Assembly: GCA_009663005.1 (NCBI GenBank)
Contig: VIGQ01000011.1
Coordinates: 72,501-87,500 of the forward strand
Length of the DNA stretch: 15,000 nucleotides
Direction: 5' to 3'
Origin: Actinidia chinensis
Taxonomy: Eukaryota; Streptophyta; Magnoliopsida; Ericales; Actinidiaceae
Both the position numbers and the translations under genes were made by a program. Below the pieces are notes generated by a model. It had not been told where the DNA came from. It saw only the letters and a program-made list of their open reading frames with translations, and did not search any database. Positions 9,035-15,000 of the stretch are shown one piece after another. Positions within the stretch are counted from its first letter, which is position 1, and every line of letters begins with the position of its first letter.

Positions 9035-9290
9035 ATTTATTTCTTCAACTGCCTGTTTCACGCCATGTGGCCTCAAGCGAAATTTGTCCGTGCAAGCATG
9101 CTCGGCTCCCCCCTCGTGGCGTCATCATCTCTCCTCTCCTATGGTATCGCGAAACCACACAGAGGTGCAAACATGTCGACAATATAATAGCGTCATTATC
9201 GACCCTATCGGCGCCTTTCTTCTGGGCGGCGTTTTCCTTTCTACCCCTGAGTTGTGTTTGGAAATTCCAGTTAGCCTAAATGTTTTTGAA
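9035..9290. other. GC-richer insert inside the T-rich array, possible captured fragment
   Basis: For about 250 bp the T-rich repeat is replaced by ordinary, CpG-containing DNA (TCACGCCATGTGGCCTC, GCTCCCCCCTCGTGGCG, GACCCTATCGGCGCC). Several frames are open: plus-strand frames ending at 9279 and 9293, and a minus-strand frame of more than 70 codons with MMTPRGGSRACLHG. None resembles a family I know, so no product is proposed. Helitrons commonly capture host gene pieces, which fits a foreign patch between modules. An older transposon fragment is equally possible. Confidence 0.4.
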
Positions 9291-9615
9291 TAATTAACAT
9301 TTTGGTCTATGGAGTTTTTTTTTATTACAGTTCTGTCCCTATGGTTACTTAATAATTACAGATTGGTCACTAAAGTTACTGTAAATTACATTTGAGACTC
9401 TTAAATTTCGGTTATTTTTATTTTGGCGTCAAAATTTAATGATTTTTGTCAATTTGATTAAAGAATTTTTTAATTTTGACAGTTTGATCCTGACAGTCCT
9501 AGAATTTTTAAAAATTATAGTTTTGGTCCCCAGAGTTACTGATATACAGATTAGTCCGTAAGTTGCTGTATATTACATTTTTAACATTGAAATTTCGGTT
9601 ATTTTATTGGTTTTG
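9275..9615 (+). repeat. module B, copy 2
   Basis: Contains CAGATTGGTCACTAAAG, TTACTGTAAATTACATTT, GACAGTTTGATCCTGAC, TTTTGGTCCCCAGAGTTAC and AGTTGCTGTATATTACAT, in the same order as copies 1 and 3. Its GACAGTTTGATCC landmark is about 1.09 kb before the matching word of copy 3, which defines the higher-order period. Confidence 0.7.
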
Positions 9616-9877
9616 CCTTGCCTTTGTCGGTTTTTACCCCAATTATTTTTCGATTTTGCCCCTACAAACAATAAATTATCTACCATAATTATTTGTTTTC
9701 TATTTTGTCCCTACTTTTAATTTTTTTATTTTGCCCCCTACTCCATTACTCATTTAACTACCTTTTTTTTTCGATTTGCCACTATCATATTAACTCCTTA
9801 CACCATTTGTTTTTTTCGATTTTGATCCCTACTTAATTTTTTTGTCCTGATTTGCCTCTAATCACATAACTCATGAT
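9616..9877 (+). repeat. module A variant between module B and a hairpin
   Basis: T-rich units with CGATTTTGCCCCTAC, TTTTTCGATTTGCCAC and ATATTAACTCCTTAC. The same succession (TCGATTTTGCCACTATTGC, then ATTAACTCGATTTACCACC) stands at the matching place before the next hairpin, near 10908-10945. Confidence 0.65.
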
Positions 9878-9932
9878 TAGGTTTCTTGGTTAATGGATGC
9901 TTATTTGAAAACTCACCCGTGCATGCACGGGT
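9878..9932 (+). mobile_element. Helitron-like 3' segment with a perfect 18-bp hairpin
   Basis: TTAGGTTTCTTGGTTAA leads to TGCTTATTTGAAAACTC and then the perfect palindrome ACCCGTGCATGCACGGGT (9915-9932). The same leader and hairpin, less perfect, stand at 11404-11458. Helitrons end with such a GC hairpin a few bases before CTRR. Here the tail ACTCCCACTAG is missing and T-rich module A resumes at once with TATTTTTAATTTTGCCCC, so the end is truncated or has been read through. Confidence 0.55.
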
Positions 9933-10329
9933 ATTTTTAATTTTGCCCCTAACTCATCTACCACCATTTTTTTTTTCGATTTTACCCTTAGTAACTTTTT
10001 TTAACTCATTTACACAATTTGTTTTTTTGAATTTTGCCCTTGTGAATGTGAGTGAATATACTCATTTACAACTTTTTTTAGTCCCCGAATTTGTCCCGTT
10101 AACTTGTTAGCACTATTTTTTTATATATAAATGTGAGGGGCACATTAGTTTTTACCCTAATTTTTGTTTTCTATGTTGGCCCCCCTCCTATTTACTAACA
10201 TTTTCAATTTGGCCTTTAGACTTACTCCGTTCTGTCATAGCAACGGCATACTCCCCACTATTCTACCCTTTACATATGATTACCTTACCCTAAATTACCA
10301 CTCCGACTGCCCTTTTTTGTTTTGTATTT
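9933..10329 (+). repeat. module A, second TATATA leader and a degraded 3' tail
   Basis: Module A (TTTGCCCCTAACTCATCTACC, AATGTGAGTGAATATACTC) is followed by TTTTATATATAAATGTGAGG (10121-10140), a 5'-leader-like word. Then CAACGGCATACTCCCCACTA (10241-10260) matches the Helitron tail, with TT in place of the final G. The word order leader then tail repeats at 11221-11335, about 1.08 kb downstream. The frames at 9886-10110 and 10164-10412 are repeat translations. Confidence 0.55.
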
Positions 10330-10720
10330 CCATTTTGCCCTTCTCCACATTTTTTCACGATAAATCAGTTTCAGTCCCTATATTTTCTAATATTACAGTT
10401 TGGTCCTTATAATTTTTGTTAAGTGCAAATTGAATCCCCAAATTACTGATATTACAAATTATTCCTACTTGCTGTAAATTAATATTTTAGACCCTTAAGT
10501 TTTAATTATTTTATTTCGGTCCCAAAAATTCTTATTTTGTCATTTGGTCCCAGAACTTTGTTGATTTGGTAGGTTTGGACCATGAATAGTCCCCTAGATT
10601 TTTGATAATTACAAGCTTGGTACCCTATAGTTACTGATATTATAAATTTAGTTCCTAGAGTTGCTGTAAATTGGTAATTTTGACCATAAGTTTCAGTATA
10701 TTTTATATTTGAACTTGGCT
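10330..10720 (+). repeat. module B, copy 3 (most complete)
   Basis: Contains AGTTTCAGTCCCTATATTTT, CAGTTTGGTCCTTATAATTT, AAATTACTGATATTACAAAT, TTAGACCCTTAAG, CATTTGGTCCCAGAAC, AATAGTCCCCTAGATTTTTG and AGAGTTGCTGTAAATTGG. The internal 25-30 bp rhythm (a GTCCC word, AGTTACTG, ATTACA) shows that the module is itself an old tandem repeat. The 73-codon minus-strand frame 10506-10727 lies wholly within it and is not a gene. Confidence 0.75.
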
Positions 10721-11220
10721 TTACCAATTTTTTTTTATTTTGCCCAATAATTGTTTTTTATCGATCTGCCCTACTTTAATTTCTTTTTTTATTTTCCCAA
10801 ATAATTTTTTTTTTCGATTTTGCCTCTATTTTCATTGTTTATTTTTCGATTTGCCCATACTCGTATTAACCTTATTTACCCACTATTTTTTTTACTGTAT
10901 TTTTTTCGATTTTGCCACTATTGCACATTAACTCGATTTACCACCATTGTTTTTTTTTCAATTTTTGCCCCTACTTAATTTTTTCGTCCGGGCATAGCAC
11001 TGGTATTTTTCGTTTGCCCCTTAGTAAATGTGAGTGAATGTAGCTCATCTACAATTATTTTTTTTTCCGATTTTACCCCTTTAGTAAGCGCTTTTGTTTT
11101 AACTCCATTTATCACAAATTTTTTTTTTTTTATTTTTTCCCTTACAGTGTGAGTGAATAGTAATTCATTTTATAACTATTTTTTTATCCCTAATTTGTCA
11201 TTTGGTACTTTGTTGGCACC
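10721..11220 (+). repeat. module A variants around a degraded hairpin
   Basis: T-rich units (CGATTTTGCCTCTATTTTC, TTCGATTTGCCCATACTCG) run to a degraded hairpin, CCGGGCATAGCACTGG (about 10989-11003), 1,073 bp after the perfect hairpin at 9915. It is followed, as there, by TATTTTTCGTTTGCCCC and then GTAAATGTGAGTGAATGTAGC. This is the second round of the same order of modules. Confidence 0.6.
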
Positions 11221-11335
11221 ATTTGTTTTTATATATTATATGAGTGCGACATCATTTTTATCACCAAAATTTTGTATTTGCGATTTTGCTCTCCCTCCAT
11301 TTTTTATTTTTATGCACGGGATATACTCCCACTAG
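11221..11335 (+). mobile_element. Helitron-like leader and 3' end with CTAG
   Basis: TTTTTATATATTATATGAGTG (about 11227-11245) resembles the leader at 10121. Downstream, TATGCACGGGATATACTCCC then ACTAG (11311-11335) gives the hairpin's right arm GCACGGG, the spacer and the CTAG terminus. The next base is A rather than the expected T. The left arm of the hairpin is lost. Confidence 0.5.
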
Positions 11336-11468
11336 AAAAAAACATTAACCATTTATTACCATTTTTTTTTATTTTGCCCCTACTCACAGGTTAACTCTTT
11401 AAATTAGTTTCTTGGTTAAGAATTGCTTATTTAAAAACTCGCAAGCCCTAGCACGGGTCACTCCCTAG
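11336..11468 (+). mobile_element. second adjacent Helitron-like 3' end
   Basis: A short stretch of module A (TTATTACCATTTTTTTTTATT, TTTGCCCCTACTCAC) is followed by TTAGTTTCTTGGTTAAGAA, TGCTTATTTAAAAACTCGC, then CCCTAGCACGGGT and CACTCCCTAG (11459-11468). The leader sequence matches 9878-9914, so this is the same 3' terminus with its tail kept. The left hairpin arm is imperfect. Confidence 0.55.
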
Positions 11469-11624
11469 GAACAAAATTGAAAAAATGTGAGTGAACAGTA
11501 CTTATTATCTCCATCTATATACTAATAAATGTGAGTGATGAAAAAGTAAATATATTACCTATTATACTAATAAATGTGAGTTTTTTGAACAGTACGTTAT
11601 GTTTACCACCAATTGTCTTTTCCA

Positions 11625-11735
11625 TTTTGACCCTTGCTCTATTGTTTCAAGGTAAAATTACAGTTTCAGTCCCTAAATTTTTGGTAAGTATAGATTGGTC
11701 CCTAAAGTTACTAATAATTATAGTTTAGTCCTAGG
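11625..11735 (+). repeat. module B, copy 4 (truncated)
   Basis: AGGTAAAATTACAGTTTCAG, TCCCTAAATTTTTGGTAAG and TTGGTCCCTAAAGTTACTAA match the start of module B. The copy then breaks off at a G9-AA-G6-T5 block (11734-11755), where the sequence quality is suspect. Confidence 0.65.
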
Positions 11736-11755
11736 GGGGGGGAAGGGGGGTTTTT

Positions 11756-12596
11756 ACACAAACTTTTTTTCGATTTTCGCCCCTAGCATAATGTTTTCCC
11801 ATTTTGTTTTTTCGATTTTCCCCCCACGTTTTTTTTCACGATTTTACCCTTAACCTTTTTTTTTTGGGGGGGGGCGAAACAATAATTTTTTTTACCAACA
11901 TTTTTGAAATTTTATTTACCGGCCAACTTCTTTTTCGATTTTGCCCTTCGCCATAATTTTTGTTTTTGTTTGTTTTTTTCGATTTTGCCCCCACGTTTTT
12001 TTTTCTTACGATCATTTTTTTAGTTTCTTACCCACCAAACCTTTTCCCGATTGGCCCCTAGCCATATTTATTTTATTTTATTTGATTTGATTTGCCCCAT
12101 ATCTATTTTTTTTGTCATTTACCCCTAGCCATTTGTTTTGCCTATTTTTTTGCGGATGTTGCACCTACTCAATTTTTGTTTTGAAACTTTTACCAAATTT
12201 TTCCCCTGATTTGCCCATACCATTTTTTATTTTATTTTTTATTTTGCTCTACCAATATTTTTGCATAATTTTGCCCTCTCTTTTTTAATTGAGTGAATAG
12301 CACTCAGACCACCATTTTATTTTTTGATTAGTCCCTACCAAATTTTTTTTCGATTTGTCACCCTCCCTATTTTCCAATTTTTTGTGCCGATTTTGACCCC
12401 TACCCAATTGGTTTTTACGATTTTACCCCTTTTCGTGGCCCAATATAAATCCCCTTACCCATTTTTTTTCTATTTTTTTGGCGAAGTTTGCAACTACCCA
12501 TTTTTTCCTGAACAGTAACTCAGTTACCCCCACCATATTTTTTTGTTAACTTTGCCCCCTACTTTACGGAACGTTGAACGATTTTAACCCTCGTAG
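11756..12596 (+). repeat. module A variants inside the last Helitron
   Basis: Units around TTTTTTCGATTTTGCCCC with CACGTTTTTTTTCACGATTTT, then the CTACCCA subtype (ACCCCTACCCAATTGG, TTTGCGGATGTTGCACC), as in 8366-9034. GAGTGAATAGCACTCAGACC (12290-12309) and CTGAACAGTAACTCAG (12509-12524) are diverged forms of the A phrase. The 64-codon frame at 12324-12518 is a repeat translation. Confidence 0.7.
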
Positions 12597-12640
12597 TTGG
12601 TAGTTGATCGAATTTACTACGCACGGCATCTTCCCACTAG

Positions 12641-12984
12641 TAATATAAACACATGATTATGAAGCTAAACTTGGTGTTTCCCATCCGTTCTTTTTCTTTT
12701 CTACCTACTCATTATCAGATTTTTGATAACTCCATGTTTTTACAAAAACACTTTGTGTTTTTTCTTATTATATAACTTTTGAATGCCATGTTAAAAGGCA
12801 AAAAGCAATTGTTTAAAGCTAGCTTATATAGTCGGCCTAGTTTATTTTTTTTTTTAAGATTTTTAGCTAGTTGGTTTTGCGGTTTTTTTGTTTCAGTGAG
12901 TTTCTAAAGTTTCATATTTTTCAGTTTTGCTTGATGAAAGGAGTTTGAAAATTTGAGTTATAAAAATTCACTCAAGATTAAAAA
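12641..12984. other. AT-rich flank, nothing recognised
   Basis: The sequence loses the T-rich repeat abruptly after CTAG at 12640 and becomes ordinary mixed AT-rich DNA, which supports the element boundary there. No open frame and no repeat seen. Confidence 0.45.
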
Positions 12985-13165
12985 TATATAGACCCAACCC
13001 AATGGTTGTGGTTATGGAGGGCTACCGTTCACAGTTTCGATTTCGAATTTTATGATGAAAACTGGGACTACAGACCCCAATCCCGAACATTGGCCACAGA
13101 GGAGGCGGCAATTAAGGACCAGAAGCAAAGGACCACATGGATATTTGAGTATTACAAATAGGATC
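12985..13165 (+). other. decayed transposon-like fragment with protein-like frames
   Basis: The DNA is GC-richer and two plus-strand frames look protein-like. One (12982-13161) includes FDFEFYDENWDYRPQ and ATEEAAIKDQKQRTTW. The other (open 12992-13291) includes MMKTGTTDPNPEHWPQ. I recognise neither. The wording GTTTCGATTTCGAATTTTATG, then ACTGGGACT, then CCAATCC has the style of the GGTTCCGATTT repeats in plant transposons, and partly matches 13655-13735 and 13815-13850. I therefore favour a transposon scrap over an exon. Confidence 0.3.
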
Positions 13166-13500
13166 CATATGTTTAAGAAAATTTATCAGTTAGACTTGTA
13201 TCATTACATTAGTGCCCATCCTAAATTAATTTTAGAACCTTTTAAATGTTTGAATTATGTAAGAAAACCCTGTTATAGGACTGAAGAATAAAATCATAAA
13301 CAATGAAACGAAAGAAAAAATAATATAACTTAATAAAATTAATTTATGAATTTGATTAATGTTATCAAAGTTTTACTAATGCGATATAGTATTTTTAAAC
13401 TTACATGGTATGTTTATATTCTAAACAAAAAATATAACACTAGAACTTTTTCAAAACAGATTCTTTCAGTTCAAAATCTGATTAGGACTCTTTCCCTTTT
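13166..13500. other. AT-rich stretch, nothing recognised
   Basis: Mixed AT-rich DNA. The short frames here have no motif. Confidence 0.4.
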
Positions 13501-13501
13501 C

Positions 13502-13524
13502 CTCTCCCTCTCCCTCTCCCTCTC
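13502..13524 (+). repeat. CTCTCC hexamer microsatellite
   Basis: Nearly four perfect copies of CTCTCC in a row. In one frame it reads as an SL repeat, which explains the low-complexity part of the 86-codon frame at 13346-13606. Confidence 0.85.
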
Positions 13525-13567
13525 GAACTTATTACATAAAATTCTGCATCTGCCACTATTGGCCACT

Positions 13568-13860
13568 CTAGTGAAAGATGTTGGGAAGAGTTCAAAGTTA
13601 GACTAAAAGATGAAAAACCAGTTAACTACAGATGTTTGTGGGTTCACGAGGTTATCGGTTCGGGTTCCGATTATGAAATTTGGTGTGGAACTGGTACTAT
13701 CGAATCCAATCAGACGATCGTGGCCGCCCCTAGTGGAATGATGTTGGGAAGAGCTCAATAGTTCGACTAAAAATATGAAAATATTCATGGAAAACAAATT
13801 TTGTGATTCGTGGAGACTATCGATTCGGTTCCGATTTCAAATATGTGTTTTTGCGTTCGA
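13568..13860 (+). repeat. diverged tandem duplication, offset about 163 bp
   Basis: CTAGTGAAAGATGTTGGGAAG (from 13568) recurs as CTAGTGGAATGATGTTGGG (from 13731). After each come AGTTAGACTAAAAGATG / AGTTCGACTAAAAATATG, TTTGTGGGTTCACGAGG / TTTGTGATTCGTGGAGA and ATCGGTTCGGGTTCCGATT / ATCGATTCGGTTCCGATT. Copy 2 appears to diverge from copy 1 after about 13850. The CGGTTCGGTTCCGATT style is common in noncoding parts of plant transposons. The frames at 13603-13797, 13785-13982 and 13810-14085 overlap one another here and none is supported. Confidence 0.6.
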
Positions 13861-14059
13861 TCTATGCGGACAACCTTGAGAAGAATCGAAGAGGTCCAAA
13901 GGATAGATCTAGGGTTTGAGTCTTTGAGAGAAACTTGCACTTTTGCAAAGAGAGGAGAATGGAGAGAGATAGAAGAAACCACACCTTATCAAAGAATAAG
14001 AGAGTGTGTGGTGGTTGTTATGTTATCTTTTTGTGATAAACTTACTATTTTTAGTTGGG
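13861..14059. other. purine-rich stretch, unassigned
   Basis: Contains GAGAAGAATCGAAGAGGTCC, TAGGGTTTGAGTCTTTGAGAG and GGAGAATGGAGAGAGATAGA. It looks like a leader or terminal-repeat fragment of a transposon; no ends or gene can be fixed. Confidence 0.3.
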
Positions 14060-14220
14060 TTAAATTGTATTTATGGTATATTTAGAAGTAAAATTGATAT
14101 TTTTATTATTGAATAAAAAACAAAAACGTATTTATGATATATTTGAGAATAAATTAGTATTTTTTATGAGATTAAATTATATTTATGGTATAGTTCTGAA
14201 AATATAGTAGATTTTTAAAA
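14060..14220 (+). repeat. three-copy AT-rich tandem repeat, unit about 50-55 bp
   Basis: TTAAATTGTATTTATGGTATA (from 14060), AACGTATTTATGATATATTT (from 14124) and TTAAATTATATTTATGGTATA (from 14173) are each followed by an AGAA/GAGAATAAA/CTGAAAAT word and then a GTATTTTT-type T run. Noncoding. Confidence 0.65.
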
Positions 14221-14237
14221 ATTAAAAATTATATTCA

Positions 14238-14405
14238 TTATAAATTGTATAATAGATAATAGTGGTGCGTTTTTGTGAGTCTGTCCCTCCGCCAGTCAAA
14301 AAGCTGCATGCCAGCAGGAATTTGGATTTTTGTTTCTGAGGTTGCTGATGACACTCTTCGTAGTGAAGAAAGAAATAGATCACAACACCGACACTCGTTC
14401 AGCAT
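14238..14405 (-). CDS. possible exon of the right-edge gene
   Basis: A 55-codon minus-strand frame opens at an ATG at 14405. It contains RVSSATSETKIQIPAG and MQLFDWRRDR before ending in low-complexity AT-rich codons. The first half is GC-richer than its flanks. A T/C tract followed by CACTACGAAG gives a usable 3' splice site just before AGTGTCATC (14362). Reading on from there in phase 2 fits the phase left by the donor at 14800, so the two could be joined exons. Against it: no clear 5' splice site follows, and the opposite strand also has an open frame (AGIWIFVSEVADDTLRSEER). I do not recognise the peptide. Confidence 0.25.
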   Translation of the reverse strand: MLNECRCCDLFLSSLRRVSSATSETKIQIPAGMQLFDWRRDRLTKTHHYYLLYNL

Positions 14406-14799
14406 GGTAATGTAGATTAAAAATAGTTAGCCAAAAAGTAAATATTTACTTAGAATTAGTCAATTTTCATTCGAAGTCTTCTAAAAATTCTAAGCCACCC
14501 GATTTTGTAATCTATTTCTTAGAAAATTATTGTGTTTTAATTCCTTTACACCACATGGTACGGATGATACATTATAAAGTATGGTTGGAAATGGACTGTG
14601 ATAGAGCGGATCAGACCTATTATTTAAGCACAAAATTTATTATAGTTCTAGATTTCAGTCAAGAAAAAGTATATAATTTTGATCAAATGATAACAAAAAA
14701 ACTAAAAAATTAAATACCTAAAAATCTCAAAAAAAATTAATTATGTCAAATTGGGCCTCATTTTTTTTTAAGTTAAAAATACAAAATTACTGTAGCTAC
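14406..14799 (-). other. T-rich intron-like stretch
   Basis: On the minus strand this begins GTAGCTACAG directly after the right-edge exon and is T-rich throughout (AATTTTGTATTTTTAAC, TTTTTTTTGAG, TTTTTTAGTTTTTTTG), as plant introns are. No coding frame of note. Confidence 0.35.
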
Positions 14800-15000
14800 C
14801 TAAACTCATCAGGGTCGCCGTTTGCCGTTTTTTCCGTAGCCAGTGAAGGCTAGGCGTTGCCGGAATCGTGGGCCGCGGGCGTTAGATATGAGAAGTGAGA
14901 GCTTGTGGTTGTGGACTCGGAGTCGTAGGTGGTGAAGTGGAGGTTGGGGGCGCAGTGGACTCGGGGGAATGGGTTTTCTGTGTATTGCTAATGAAACTTG
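14800..15000 (-). CDS. possible first exon of a chloroplast-targeted protein (partial)
   Basis: The minus strand from 15000 stays open for 63 codons to a stop at 14809-14811. It reads SLAIHRKPIPPSPLRPQ, later LSLLISNARGPRFRQRLAF and TGYGKNGKRRP. It is rich in S, P, R, L and H and poor in acidic residues, which suits a chloroplast transit peptide. If one A is dropped from the run at 14830-14835, the end reads TANGDPDEF and runs into a good 5' splice site (AG/GTAGCT, exon end 14800), followed by T-rich intron-like DNA. The GC content is far above that of its flank. The start codon must lie beyond 15000. I cannot name the protein. Alternatives: a GC-rich promoter or leader of a neighbouring gene. 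Confidence 0.4.

Larger units (their letters stand above)
6461..12640 (+). mobile_element. composite Helitron-derived repeat block (array of non-autonomous elements)
   Basis: The block opens with TC directly after A (6460/6461), followed by a TATATA leader and AAATGGAGTGAATAGTA. It closes with CACTAG directly before T (12640/12641). Established knowledge: plant Helitrons start with TC, end with a short hairpin plus CTRR, and insert between A and T without target duplication. Inside, Helitron-like 5' leaders and 3' tails recur several times with T-rich modules between them, so this is probably a stack of several elements. No RepHel helicase or Rep coding sequence is present, so everything here is non-autonomous. 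The outer boundaries are less certain than the repeat nature, because the AT run at 6440-6480 gives several possible TC starts. Confidence 0.55.
11514..12640 (+). mobile_element. candidate single non-autonomous Helitron, 1,127 bp
   Basis: This is the best-formed element in the window. It starts TC after A (11513), with TCTATATACTAATAAATG, close to the 5' ends known for plant Helitrons. It ends GCACGGCATCTTCCCACTAG before T (12641). Its length agrees with the spacing of about 1.07-1.1 kb between equivalent landmarks in the array to its left. Internally it carries a second copy of the leader (TATTATACTAATAAATG near 11560), a truncated module B (11625-11735) and module A (11760-12590). Near the 3' end GTAGT (12600-12604) and ACTAC (12616-12620) can pair, while the usual GC hairpin has lost its left arm. 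It has no coding capacity, so movement would need a helicase from elsewhere. Confidence 0.5.

Noticed and set aside
8637..9279. Two overlapping plus-strand open frames rich in F, L and I with repeated FCP words, resembling membrane proteins
   Set aside because: They are translations of the T-rich GATTTTGCCCC repeat. The same words appear in frames at 6915, 9886, 10164, 10740, 11153 and 12324, wherever the repeat lies.
13640..13670. GGTTCGGGTTCCGATTATG looked like a tRNA T-arm
   Set aside because: No acceptor stem, D-arm or anticodon arm can be drawn around it, and it repeats in a duplicated transposon-like unit.
13052..14085. Several overlapping frames (13052-13291, 13346-13606, 13603-13797, 13785-13982, 13810-14085) looked like a small gene cluster
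   Set aside because: They overlap on both strands, lie in duplicated or microsatellite DNA and contain no recognisable domain.

Overview
This is a plant nuclear window, most likely eudicot. It is very AT-rich, has long homopolymers, U-rich intron-like sequence, a plant-type bHLH exon at one edge and abundant Helitron-like repeat termini. No complete protein-coding gene can be supported. Coding signal is confined to the two edges, and both edge exons need one small indel to read through, so either uncorrected long-read errors or decay are likely. Nothing bacterial or viral, no CRISPR array, no rRNA and no tRNA gene was recognised.

Layout. (1) Positions 1-123, minus strand: an exon encoding the second helix of a bHLH transcription factor, continuing off the left edge, preceded by a good splice acceptor. 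(2) 124-2730: AT-rich noncoding DNA with one GC-richer patch (about 837-1140) that carries a TGGGCC inverted pair around a G-rich tract. (3) 2731-3688: a direct tandem duplication with a unit of about 480 bp. (4) 3689-5976: noncoding DNA with a three-copy 60-bp motif (4048-4420), an 11-bp inverted repeat (4675-4747) and a small repeat cluster (5070-5232). (5) 5977-6460: a tandem duplication of about 210 bp with perfect palindromes, ending in an AT dinucleotide run.

(6) 6461-12640 is the dominant feature: about 6.2 kb of strongly T-rich tandem repeat built from two modules. Module A is a degenerate unit around GATTTTGCCCC plus GTGAGTGAATAGTAGCTCAT. Module B is a block of about 330 bp of GTCCCT-type motifs. 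Helitron-like 3' ends (a GCACGGG hairpin arm, then an ACTCCCACTAG tail) and 5' leaders (TC, then TATATACTAATAAATG) recur through it. The best-formed single element is 11514-12640: TC start after A, CTAG end before T. The block reads as a head-to-tail array of short non-autonomous Helitrons with a higher-order period near 1.07-1.1 kb. A GC-rich foreign-looking insert lies at 9035-9290.

(7) 12641-14237: degraded transposon-like DNA with a diverged tandem duplication and a CTCTCC microsatellite. (8) 14238-15000: a possible minus-strand gene, with a GC-rich first exon of chloroplast-transit-peptide character running off the right edge, a T-rich intron-like stretch and a possible second exon. The window therefore looks like a repeat-filled intergenic region between two minus-strand genes.
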